From Nephromyces sp. MM_2019 (lineage: Eukaryota > Apicomplexa > Aconoidasida > Nephromycida): a DNA stretch of 29,843 bases. Of the stretch, positions 1-10,930 are shown piece by piece; position 1 is the stretch's first letter; each line of letters opens with the position of its first letter. The notes under the pieces are model-generated. The model worked only from the letters and a program-made list of their open reading frames with translations, ran no database searches and was not told the DNA's origin. The stretch spans positions 1 through 29,843 of the forward strand of contig JADHZB010000423.1 in the NCBI GenBank assembly GCA_015657535.1, in the 5' to 3' direction. A program made the position numbers and the translations under genes.

Positions 1-997
1 ACTTAAAATTGAATAATTTATGTTGTTTATGTATATAATGAGGTTGACCAAAAGTGTTAAAAATAACTCAACTTCATTATTATCAAAACAACTAACCAAA
101 TAGTGATATTTTTGTAATGATAAGAGCTATATAAGATGATAATTGGGGCTAATAATAGTTGAGTAATGTAAGTCGTTAATGTAATAATAGATTAAAAAAA
201 TATATTAGAAAATTGATTACTTTATTTTTAGGTTTATGTGGTGTAAGCTGAAAAAATATCAAATTCTAGTTCTACAATGTTTTTATGTGTATTGTTTATT
301 TTTTAATTTTTCAGATGATTTGTCAAAATTTGTGTGTAAAAATTTTATTCTTCTAGTAGATTATAATATATACAAAATTTGTTTAAAATTTCTAGTTGAA
401 TGATGTCATGTTTTAGTCTTTATAATTTTAAATGTATAAATATACCTTTTGTGTAAGTTTATGTGTGTGTGAGTTTATGTATGTGTATAGGCTTATGTGT
501 GTAGGTCATGTTAATGTAGTTATTTATAACTGGCATTAGCATATTAGTATGATAAGAATTAGATGAATTATTTGGTTCATAATATGTTGTGTGAGTTTAG
601 TTGCTTTAGACAATTGCTTGTATAACGATTGTAAGTGATTTTTTGTGTGTGTGTGCCTCGCTGGAAGTTTCTCATTTAATTTGATTTTCTTTGTTTGAAT
701 TGTCACTTAAAAGATTATTGTTTCCCTGAAGTTATATAGTTTGAAAAATAATATATTCAAGGAAAATTATTTTTTAATTAAAATGTTATATTACTTTATT
801 TTCAAAAGGTAGAGAGTGCTTAACTTCATTCTTTATTGAATTTTTGGGTTCCTAGAGTGTGTGTGTATATATGTTAAACTATTTAAAAAGATGAATGTAT
901 TTATTATTTTGGTACAATTTGATATAAGGATTTTTTATCTACTTATAAATTAAATAATTCATAGCTGAAATGAGTGTTGTTCAATAAAACTAAAAAT
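1..997. other. Non-coding, TG/AT-rich 3' flank of uL4m
   Basis: No exon, RNA gene or conserved motif was found on either strand. The stretch is AT-rich with scattered TGTG runs on the plus strand, for example near 463-505, 640-655 and 858-870. It lies downstream of the uL4m stop codon and probably holds its 3' UTR. The next gene to the left is not visible. Confidence 0.6.
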
Positions 998-1179
998 TCA
1001 AACCTCTATCATCTTTTCTATAGGTTGAAATATTTCATCATTATCAATGTCATCAATATCATTTCCTTCATCTTCCTGTGTGTGTTTATGTTTATTTAGA
1101 TATAGATATATTATAAATGTGTGTATAAGTTTGTATACATACATATATATAATGTAAATATGTGCGTATAAGTTTAAAT

Positions 1180-1220
<41 letters not shown>

Positions 1221-4109
1221 GTAAATATGTGCGTATGAGTTTGTATACATATATATAATGTAAATATATACGTACAAGCTTGTATACATGTCTATATATG
1301 TTTGTATATGTGTATATATAGTATATGTATGTTTGTGTGTAATAAGTTGTTATACATTATAAATAGATTCAGCTATTCCATCGACATCAGAGTTATTGTT
1401 AAGTGGTATATCCAATAGTTTAAATCGATTAAAGGGGTCATATCGAGGTACTTTCTGTAGTACGAAATTTTTAATAAGTTGGTGTGTGTGTATTTAGGAG
1501 TATATTGATTTTTACTAGTAAATTTTTTAATAATTAATAATCAAAGTAAATATAATAAATTCTTATCTAAATTAAACTTACAAGTGGCCCTTTTAAAGAA
1601 GAGCTCCACTTCCATTCGTTTATATACTTATTGAATGCTTCCTATAAATAAACATAATAATTTACATAATCCAAAACCTCTAGAATGTATAAAAAATTTA
1701 CACACACTTGAAAAACAAATAGGAATCTAAAAATATACACACAATTGTAATTAAATTATATAATAAAAAAATAAATAGGATATTATGTGTAACCTTATCA
1801 TATTTTAATTTCCTATCTCTTTCTTTAGCCTTAATCCATTCTTTATTCCAGCCCTCAACGGGTGTTGGTTTTGGGGCTGGTTTTCCATCAGGTGTTGCAT
1901 TCCTGAATTGAGTATGTGTATGATTGTATGTGTTTATTATGATGTGTATGTGTGTATGATTATATATGTGTGTGTGATTATGTGTGTATGATCATATTTT
2001 ATGTATGTGTGATTATATATGTGTGTGATTTTATGAGCGTATTGTGATGTGTAAGTGCCATATGTGTATATACAGTGATATGTGTGTGATATGAGAAGTA
2101 TGTGTTAAAAGGTATGTATGATGTAATATGTATGTGATATGATTTGTGTATGATTGTAATTTATAATTTTCATGTATCTGATTTGTGGTGTGGGCTATTA
2201 TAAAAAATGTGTGAAAGTATATTTGTGTGTATATGTCCTCAAGTATAAGCTTATATAGAATGTGTTAGTAAGGGTGTGTGTGTTATGTGATATATTTAGA
2301 GATAGGTGTGTATAGTAAATATTTTATTGCATACTTGGCTATCCAGCCTTGTTTTTCAGGGTAATTTTGAATGTAAAATATTAACTTTTGTAGTGCTTTT
2401 TCCGTTATAATTAAATGTCTAAATTTTAGTAGGTTGTACACACTTACTCCCTGTGTGTAAATTATGGAATAATGTATATATGTACAAATAGAAAATGAAT
2501 AGAGCAGGGTTAAAATGTGTGTAAAATATACTCAATTTATACCTCAATATTTTCTCGTCTAACAGCTGTAATGTGTGCAGTAGACCATCTGAAATCATCG
2601 TTAACATCAGTGTCACCTTCATGGACAAGCAAAGCTGAGCTACAATCCATTCCTATAATAATACACACAAGGTGTATATGTAAATGTGCATGTGTGCGTA
2701 TGTGTGTGTGTGTGTACGTCTGTATGTGCATGTGTGTTTGTGTACATGTGTGCGTTTGTGGGTGTGTACGTCTGTATGTGTATGTGTGTTTGTGTACGTG
2801 TGTGCGTGTGTACGTCTGTATGTGTATGTGTGTGAGTATACGTCTGTATGTATGTGTGTGTGAGTGTGTGAGTATACGTCTGTGTGTATGTGTGTGTGAG
2901 TGTACGTCTGTATGTATGTGTGTGTGAGTGTGTGAGTATACATCTGTATGTATGTGTGTGTGAGTGTGTGAGTATACGTCTGTATGTATGTGTGTGTGTT
3001 TATGTGTGTGTGTGTGTATATATATGTTTATGTGTATGTAAAAAATTGTGTATATATGTGTGTTGTAAGTGTTTATGTGTATATGTAAGCGTGTGTATAT
3101 GTGCGCACATATATAAGTGTGTGTATACAAGTGTGTGTATAAAAGTGTGTGTATAAGTGTGTGTATTTAAGTGTATTTATACATATGTATATATTTTTTT
3201 TATATTCATTACACAATAAGCAATCCAAAAATTAAATTTACACACAAAAAACATACCTAGTATTCTCTTGAGATGTTCAACAGTGTTTTTAGTTTTGTGT
3301 GTACGAACATTGAAATTGTCAACAATTGTAATTTGATTTTGAGCGTATTTAACCGAAAGCATATTAATTAATCCCAACCAAAGCACTAGCAAAACATATT
3401 TTTCATAATATATATATTTATATGTGTGTGTGTGTGATGTGCATAGTGTGTATAATGCATGCGTTTATATCTTATATGTGTGAATATAATGTGTGGGTGT
3501 ATATATATAATGTGGGGGGGTGTAAAATAATGTGGGGGTCTATATATAATGTGTGCGTGTATATATAATGTGCTTGTGTGTATATAATGTGTGTTTGTAT
3601 ATAGTGTGTGTGTGTAGATATTATGTGTGTGTGTATGTATATAATGTGTGTGTTTATATAATAATGAGTGTGTGTATATATACAATGTGTTTGTGTATAT
3701 ATACAATGTGTGTTTGTATATAATGTATGTATGTATGTATAATGTGTGTTTGTATATAATGTACGTGTGTATATAATGTGTGTGTAAATATATAATGTGT
3801 GTGTGTGCATAACTTACTGCGCTGATTCATCTTAATACGGGCATCATGTGGTCGTAATGGGTGGGCCTTAACGCCGTGATATTTTCCAGGTGCCTTTCGC
3901 CAGCCCATACGCGACTTACCCGAACGTTTTTGTGATCGAAATTTTCTCGATGAGCCTGGCCACTACAAATATTTAAATTGTGTGTGTGTATGTATGTATG
4001 TATGTGTGTGTGCGTATATGTGTGTATGTGTATATGTGGGTGTGGGTGTATATGTGGGTGTGGGTGTTTATGTGTTGGGATGTGGGTGTATGTACATGTA
4101 AATGTGTGT

Positions 4110-4144
<35 letters not shown>

Positions 4145-4407
4145 CATGAATGTGGGTTTATAGATGTAAATAAATTTAAATGTGTGTTTAAATGTATTTG
4201 TACATATAAATAATTGGATATTGAGAATTTTTGTTAATAAGGAAAATGATTATTCAATTTTTAATGTGTATAGAAAACACTTACTTCCCATTTAGTTAGC
4301 TGCATTCTTTCAGTATAGCCTGCTAAAGCCCTTCTATGAAATCTATAACACTGTGAAGTAATGTGTAAAACAGTAAATTAGGTTTAAAAAAGTTTAAACA
4401 CACACAT

Positions 4408-4442
<35 letters not shown>

Positions 4443-6037
4443 CAAGGTAGAGGATATCGGGCCTTATTGGGACACCAAATAAATCATTCGGTAAAACTAT
4501 ACAAGAAAGATTGTAAAAGGATAATTATGGGTTAGTTTGGGGAGTATTGGATATGTGTGTGTATTTTATTGATTGTGTGTAATTGTCATTGTGTGTGATT
4601 GAGGCTATATATAATTGTGAGAATGTATGATTCTGATTGTGTGTGTAACTTGTGAGAGTGTTTACATGTGCAATCAATTCTTATGTTGTTCTATATGTAA
4701 TTTAAGACTTATATATATATATATATGTGTGTAATGTTGTATTGCAGGCTCAATGAAAATATAATAAAATTTACCCAAACATCCCAGGTCCTGTGTATTT
4801 TCATTTTCATAAACTTCAAATTTTTTGACAGGGACTTGTAGTATAGAGTTGAATCCTATGGCTATGAAAACAAATCAACACATATACACACATATTGTAG
4901 ATATTTGTATACACACATTACACATACATTACACACAGATAATACACACATACACGTCATACACATCATACACACAAAAATATGTAATGAGGTATATGAG
5001 TGAATAATGTAAAGAAATGAGAGGTTTAAGTATAGATTGTCCATAAATGATATGTATGAACGTATATACTGAATAATGTGTGTAGGCTACATACAACATT
5101 CTTAAAGGCATTAGGTGTCAAGAGTGTGTGTGTATGAATATTTATAAACATGATCATATATGTGTATACACCAATGAACAAAGTGTGTAAATATAGTGAT
5201 ATTTTGTACAATTTTCATGAGTTTTAGATACAAAGAAACATGCTTTACCTCATATCTCATAGTTATAAGTCATACAAATTGTTCAATATATTCAATAAAT
5301 TCATCAAGATGTTTTATATCCATTTTTGGATACACACACACATTTTAGCACATAATTTTTACACACAATTTTATACACAATTTTTATACACATTTTAAGA
5401 CACAACTTTTACACACAAACTTTACACACCTGGAAATGACCACCAATTTCGTATAACTGTTGACACATTTGGTACATCACCCGGTCGCCTCACCACTGGC
5501 TTGTCGTTAATTGTTGGTACCCTTATTTTCTAATTAAATACACATAAAAATGTGTAAATTTTTATTTTAAAAAAAAATTGTGTGTAGATGTTTTGGTTGG
5601 GTACATATACATGATTGTGAAGATTTGAAATCTTGATATCTTATGTGTATTAAATAATTTGTATATATATATATGTGTGTGATGTGTGCTTGCGTATGTG
5701 TGTTATGTGTTGTGGTGTGTGTAATTGTTTGTATATTTGTGTGATGTGTGTAATTGTTTGTATATTTGTGTGATGTGTGTACATGCATGTGCGTGTAATG
5801 TGTTTGAGTGTTTGTAATGTTTTTGAGTTTGTGTGTGTGAAGGCAATACATAATTGAACAGTTATATTCATACATACTCATACATGCATATATATATATA
5901 TTAAGTATCACCTTTGATGCCGTGATTGTACTAAGATACAGCCCACTTTGTGTGTAGTTTATAAATTTATTAGCTTGGCCATAAGTCGCCCTACTTAATG
6001 TGGGATAAATAGGCAGGAAAATGTGAGCTCTATGCAT
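998..6037 (-). CDS. MRPL4: Mitochondrial large-subunit ribosomal protein uL4m (MRPL4), 13 exons
   Basis: uL4 protein of the mitochondrial large ribosomal subunit, where the family binds 23S-type rRNA and lines the exit tunnel. Exons in transcript order: 6037-5912, 5529-5430, 4861-4775, 4496-4444, 4350-4285, 3962-3818, 3385-3257, 2652-2543, 2450-2335, 1902-1794, 1641-1582, 1454-1356, 1075-998. All are in phase with GT-AG borders, giving 425 residues. Residues 1-42 contain no Asp or Glu, as in a mitochondrial presequence. Family hallmarks follow in order: LPNDLFGVP (about 106-114), a basic loop with RSGKSRMGW (about 157-165), ITIVDNF (about 206-212), the ALLVHEGDT strand (about 241-249) and SVYNLLKF..LIITEKAL (about 275-292). 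About 115 residues beyond the bacterial-type core end in an acidic tail (EDEGNDIDDID). Apicoplast L4 is normally encoded in the plastid genome, so a nuclear copy with this leader is best read as mitochondrial (inference). The third exon could instead start at 4855, also in phase, making the protein two residues shorter. Introns are full of CA repeats in the sense strand. Confidence 0.88.
1121..1290. repeat. Degenerate 37-40 bp tandem repeat with an (AT)n core
   Basis: Three to four copies of a unit resembling ATAATGTAAATATGTGCGTA followed by TGAGTTTGTATACATATAT, interrupted by a pure AT run at 1182-1218. It lies inside the last uL4m intron (1076-1355). Confidence 0.8.
1913..2330. repeat. TG/TGAT-rich low-complexity intron
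   Basis: Loose repeats of TGTGTATGATTATATATGTG and similar blocks on the plus strand. They fill the uL4m intron between the exons at 1794-1902 and 2335-2450. Confidence 0.65.
2690..3030. repeat. TG-rich minisatellite, core GTATACGTCTGTATGT
   Basis: About eight copies of a core reading GTRTACGTCTGTATG are separated by TGTGTGTGAGTGTGTGA-type spacers, with spacing that varies from about 28 to 52 bases. One copy near 2940 has CATCTG instead of CGTCTG. It lies within the uL4m intron 2653-3256. Long Cys/Val open frames on plus and Thr/His/Tyr open frames on minus are translations of this repeat. Confidence 0.85.
3415..3808. repeat. Minisatellite of TATATAATGTGTGTG units
   Basis: Some twenty short, variable units of the type TATATAATGTGTGTGTG occupy almost the whole uL4m intron 3386-3817. 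One stretch near 3505-3540 contains G-runs (GTGGGGGGGTG, GTGGGGGTC). Confidence 0.85.
3978..4142. repeat. TGTATG and TGTGGG repeats followed by an (AT)n run
   Basis: TGTATGTATG at the left, then GGTGTGGGTGTATATGTGG-type units, then (TA)n at about 4115-4140. It fills much of the uL4m intron 3963-4284. Confidence 0.8.
4412..4440. repeat. (AT)n microsatellite
   Basis: Pure AT dinucleotide run of about 28 bases, preceded by ACACACATACAC. It lies in the short 93-base uL4m intron 4351-4443. This is one of the few places where CA rather than TG is on the plus strand. Confidence 0.85.
5721..5778. repeat. Exact 29-bp tandem duplication
   Basis: The 29-base unit starting GTAATTGTTTGTATATTTGT occurs twice head to tail (5721-5749 and 5750-5778) with no mismatch. 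It is in the first uL4m intron. Perfect identity in such variable DNA suggests a recent duplication. Confidence 0.85.
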
Positions 6038-7898
6038 CTAGATTGTGGGGAAGAGGTGTTAGGGGTGATAATGTGTGTATAAATTTTTGGTTGTGCAATT
6101 AGTTTGTGTTTGTTGGTCAGTTTGTGTGTGTTTGTTAGTCTGTTTTGTGTTTTTGTTAGTCAATGGTTGTGTTTTATGTATTCGGTGTTTGTATAAATGT
6201 TTGAAACCTTTGTATGAATTTATATAAGCTTGTTTATGTATTCATGTGTATAATATTTTTATGTAGGTATGCGTGCGTGTTAACAGGTGTATATCAATAT
6301 CCTTAGTCTATATGTAGATGTGTGTGTATATATAGAGTGAGAAATATGTTATATACATGTGTATATAAACTATGCGAGAATAGAAATTAAATGCTAATTA
6401 GAGTTTATCTTAAAGTGTACAAACATATGCTAAACTAGGATAAAACATAGCCTTGTGCTTGAAATTAGCTTCATAACAATTTAACCATAGCAATTTACTC
6501 TACTTAATTAACAATGTGTGTGTGGGCTGTTAATTTATATATAATCAAATAGCTTAGCATAATTACAGTGCATTGAATATAGTTCACAAATGAGTTATTG
6601 AATTACATAATAGATGAAATAATTACAAAAAACAAATTTATAATAAAAATAAACTTGTTTATATTAAAGTATGTATAATGAGTAGGTTTAAACCATTAAT
6701 AGTATATACATAATGTAGGTTATTTTCAATAATTTTTTTCATAGTACTCACATGAATGTTGCTATATAAATTAATATACAAACTATACTAGACACACATT
6801 CACTCATAACTCACACAAATGGGACACTTACACATCACACATAGGGAACACTCAAATCAACAATATTGATCACATACATAAATTACACGCATTATAAAGA
6901 AACTCATACATCAGACACACCAAAAACACACTCATAGGTCATACACATACATTGTATATCTGTGTAGATTAATTATATACATAAATATATAATGAACTTG
7001 TATTTATAAAATGTTATTTATTGTAATTGTGTGTGTATACCCATATAGAAAATATATTTTTTTTTTATTTAAGAGTTTCAATGGGTGTTTGATATTTAAA
7101 TTAAAGGCAAGTGCTAAAAAAATAAGATGTATTAAATAAATATATTATTACATAAATTTGCACATTGCATAAAAAAAAAATTGATAATTTTCTTATTTGT
7201 TGATTTTACACATTTTAAGAAAAGTGAGATTTATATTTAATATTGTGGAACTATTTTGTTTACAAAAAAAATGTTGAGAAAAATAACAATGATTTTATTG
7301 TTGATAACAAATAGATTTCTGAAGATTAGTAAATTCATTTTTGGAACAGTCTTTTATCTAAAAAATAAAAGTATGTATATATTTTGTGTTAAGACTTATG
7401 TGAAAAGGAGTGTGTGTGTGTAAACATAATTATTAGTTAGGACTCGTTTGAAAAGTGTGTAAATAAATATGTTTTTAGGACTTGTGTTAGAAAAAATGTA
7501 TTAAACTTTATAAATCTTATGATTACAATTTTTTATTGTCTTACTCACAATTTTTCTAAACCGAAATTATGAATTAAATTGAATGTTTTATACAAAACTC
7601 TTACTTGAAATGATATCAAATTCAATTTTGAAATTACTTACACGTTGTTGTATATATATATATATTTCTATATATATTATTACTTTTCATTATATATACA
7701 TCTAAACATTGTCTACTTCATATGTATTTCGATTATAAATGCACATTTTCTATATGATCATACTTTATATAATTACTTGAGACATTAGAGAAACTTGTAA
7801 TTGATACCAAACTAAACAAATATTCTTATAAATTAAATATTTGATGTAATATACATCATACAAAGAATCTCCTAGGTAAATAATTCAAATCAATAACT
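6038..7898. promoter_or_regulatory. Intergenic region with presumed uL4m 5' flank, no gene seen
   Basis: No coding exon or RNA gene was recognised. The left part (about 6060-6340) continues the TG-rich composition of the uL4m introns. The rest is AT-rich with homopolymer A/T runs and a few CA/ACAC patches at about 6790-6950. The uL4m promoter should lie near its left end and the 3' UTR of the ubiquitin hydrolase gene at its right end (inferred from orientation). Confidence 0.5.
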
Positions 7899-10800
7899 TC
7901 ATAAAACTCTATAATAAAAACTAACATCTGATATGAATTTTTCTAATTTATATGATTCAGCCTTTGGGTAAAGATTGTCAAAGTTTTCAAGCGTTTCATA
8001 AAATAATAAGCAAGGTAGGTATATCCCTGATATACACAATTTGACCACTTGAGACCAAGTTTGGTTCACCTGAAAGTATGAATAATCAAAGTATATTTTA
8101 TAAATCTTTATCTTTAGCAATGAATTGTTATATTTTTCTATCTATATTAACGAATTTTCATAAAATGTGTAGTTGATATTACAATTGGATCTCATTTTAT
8201 TTTGATTCCAAGTATATATTACTTATTATTTAGGTATCTAATCAAATTTACTAAGTTATTGGAATATATATAATCTATATGTAAGGTCTTAAAATTGTGT
8301 TTTAGATAATAATATACTGATAATCTTTTAATTCATCTACCTTGAGATTGGTGTCATTGAAATAGACCCACATAGATAATTCCCAATTATAGAAAAATGC
8401 TACATAATGTTGCTTGGAATAGCAAATAATACCTCTTTTTAATTAAAAAGATGAATTTGATTAATAAATCATTAAGATTTAAAAGAGCATTAAAATTAGA
8501 TTTAGTTCGAACCTTAGGATGTGTGATTCACTAGAGGCGTAATCAGCCTGATCATGTTGATCTATCAAGAGTAAATATTTCAAGATGATAAAGAAATAAA
8601 CAACTTGTAGTCAACTTATTTATTACCTGGGAAAAGGCTGTGCCTTAGTGAATTATTACAAGACTGAAAAATCTGATTAGATCATGAAAAAAATCCAATA
8701 AAACAAAGTGTTTGCAAATTTGAATTACTTACGAGTCTTAAATCTAATGTCGGTGCTAAGCTTGTCATAACCAATCTCAGATTGTTGCGGGAAGTTGAAA
8801 ATGATGGCCATATTAAACTACACACAAAGACTTGGGGAATATGCGTACAGAAACGCTCCCTTATACAGCATTGTTTACCCTTACAATACCTGTAATAAAA
8901 ACCAGGATGAACATCCAACGAGCAATGTTCATACAATTACTAAAAAATCTCTTTTGGGTTTGAGCTAATTAGAAAAAGATACGGAAAAAATTTAAGTATC
9001 TTACTGGCAGTCAGCCATCGCATGATCTTCACGTAATCCATATGTACTTTGCAAGAAATTCGATGAATATAGTCTCTTGAACTAAATCGGAAAAAATTTG
9101 AAGCATTTTTATCTATTACGTAACATGGGATTTAAAAATAGGATAATGCATAAATGGTACTTTAATAAATTATTCATAATCTTCAAAAGTAAATTCAATT
9201 TTGTAAATAATGTGATAAAAAAATACACCTTTGAGTAACTTGGCTCAGGGTCTGATAAAACACCTTGATGTGATTCATTTTCATGTAAGCATTTAAGGGC
9301 TTCTCCTAAGGTGAATAAATTGCTCCACTGAGTTTCAATGTTTAACATTTGCAAGTTCATAATAAAATAAAGCTATAGGGATAGATAATCTTAGTTATTT
9401 ATTACCTCATGCAATAAAGTTGATTTATTTTTCAATTTAATTAGTTCTTGAAGTTCATTAACATAGACTCTATAAATAAAGCTCAAGGATGGGCTTGGTT
9501 CACCGGTAACAGAACATCTCAGGCAAGTAGGTACGTCAAGTAATTCAACTCCAAAAACTGTTTAGGAATTAATCAATATATTTTGAAGTATTTAATCTCA
9601 ACTTGTACTGAAATTGAAAAAAATTCAAAATATAAGCTAAACTGAGTTATAAATTCAAAATAAATAAACTCATTCGAAAGACACATCACTTAGTTTGTTT
9701 GTTATACGAATTATAGATTAAAACACTCACCGTCATGAGGTAAACATCGAGGGTTACATATATGGTTGTGTGAGTCCATTAAATTGATATTTTCTTCTGA
9801 ATGGGGTGTTAAATTGGAATCAATTGACGCCTGAAAAATACAAACACATCAATTTTTGATTTTTTTAGAATGAATCTTATACCAAAATTTAGACATTTTA
9901 AATATGAGTTATTTAGTTATCAATTCTTTATATTGAAAATATAGATTATTCAAAAGTAAATATAATTTGTATATATCAACTTAATCCCTGTATATTACTT
10001 TTTGTAACATCAAAAATTGCATTACCAGTAAGTGAATAGCATGTAGGTAATTCATAAGTGATTCAAGTGTCTCATCGGCATCTTCCATGCTTCCCAAGCG
10101 AAATTTATTGGCTGTTGCAAAGGTTTTACTTAAAGCTGATAAATAAATATTTCATCAAAGAGTTAAAAAGGATATTTTTTTTTAATTCAATAAAGAACTG
10201 GAGATTTGTTTTAAAAAATATAGATAACTTTGAATTATCCATAAATCAGTAACAGTCCTTAGAAATAAGTTTTTTACGAAATTCTTTTTTACCTTTACGA
10301 ATTGCGTCAGCCTGTAGGTTCGAATTCTCTCCATATATAAAATTTGCGTATAGTCCTTTCATCATACAGAAAATGCAATGATCCGAGTTCTCTTCACTGC
10401 GCTTAACTGACTGATTAATAATAATATCAGGACTTTTAAAAGTATCTACTAATACTGATTGTATACTTATGAATTTTGCAAATATAGTAGAGCCTAAATT
10501 AATTTTATTCTCTGTTCCTCTGTTGTCATTGGAATTATTATTTACATTTATATTTTCATTGTTGATATTTCTTTGAATATTATTCGAGTCATTAAAATTG
10601 TAACAACGGTGCTTGTCATCCAAATATGAAACAAATACTGATTGGAAGGATCGAGTGCTCCAGAGTGCCTATTTTTGATGAAAATAAATAAAAGTGCTTA
10701 TCTGCCTTTGATCGTAATTTAATAAATATCATGAGTGTTATATAAATTTTCAAGAGTAAAACTAGACTTTAAAATCGTTATATTCTAATCGAGTATCAGT

Positions 10801-10930
10801 GCAATTAATCATTGTTCTTGGAGCATACCTGTAAGACCACATTCAAAAAGCAATGATTTGCGCCAGCTTTGTTATGTAGTCCACGTATTTGCTCCAACAT
10901 TTGTAAGAGTTTCTGGGGGTTTAAGCGCAT
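7899..10930 (-). CDS. USP53/54-like ubiquitin carboxyl-terminal hydrolase (C19 family), 12 exons
   Basis: Member of the USP branch holding animal USP53/USP54 and plant UCH-related proteins; the family cleaves or binds ubiquitin chains. Predicted exons: 10930-10829, 10668-10293, 10135-10026, 9830-9731, 9557-9406, 9372-9229, 9081-9005, 8889-8733, 8663-8627, 8561-8513, 8434-8341, 8069-7899 (522 residues, all in phase). The Cys box is RGLHNKAGANHCFLNVVLQ (nucleophile Cys27, Asn two residues before it). HCIFCMMKG (about 131-139) and SMEDADETL match the family. Cys pairs at about 221-244 and 352-364 resemble its zinc-binding fingers. The His box is CYSKQHYVAFFY (His444) and the third residue is in MWVYFND (Asp462), so all three catalytic positions are filled. 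Residues about 55-128 form an Asn-rich insertion of the kind common in apicomplexan proteins. The 5' end is uncertain: the frame stays open to about 10978 without another ATG and an acceptor-like CTCCAG ends at 10966, so upstream exons may exist. The exon at 8434 uses an AAG acceptor. Confidence 0.82.

Noticed and set aside
2690..3030. CRISPR-like array or telomere tract
   Set aside because: Spacing and sequence vary continuously, there are no unique spacers, and the host is a eukaryote. The TG tracts lie between coding exons, so this is not a chromosome end.
2517..3156. Long open frames rich in Cys/Val (plus) and Thr/His/Tyr (minus)
   Set aside because: They are translations of TG/CA minisatellite DNA inside a uL4m intron. 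They stay open because the repeat lacks stops, and they show no conserved domain.
3386..4213. Other repeat-derived frames (YTHTHYI-type on minus, VCVCMYV-type on plus)
   Set aside because: Low-complexity translations of introns. Only 3818-3962 in this stretch codes, and in a different frame (uL4m).
5270..5330. Possible extra uL4m exon reading MDIKHLDEFIEYIEQF
   Set aside because: No acceptor upstream and a stop just after the donor-like GTATGA. The flanking exons already join in phase without it.
8500..8516. GGTTCGAAC resembling a tRNA T-loop (minus strand)
   Set aside because: It overlaps a splice donor of the USP-like gene and has no cloverleaf partner arms.
8513..8603. Alternative USP exon 8603-8532 that would replace the catalytic His by Asp
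   Set aside because: It keeps phase, but a better acceptor (TTGATAG, exon start 8561) with the donor at 8513 and a longer next exon (8434-8341) restores the family-typical CYSKQHYVAFFY His box.
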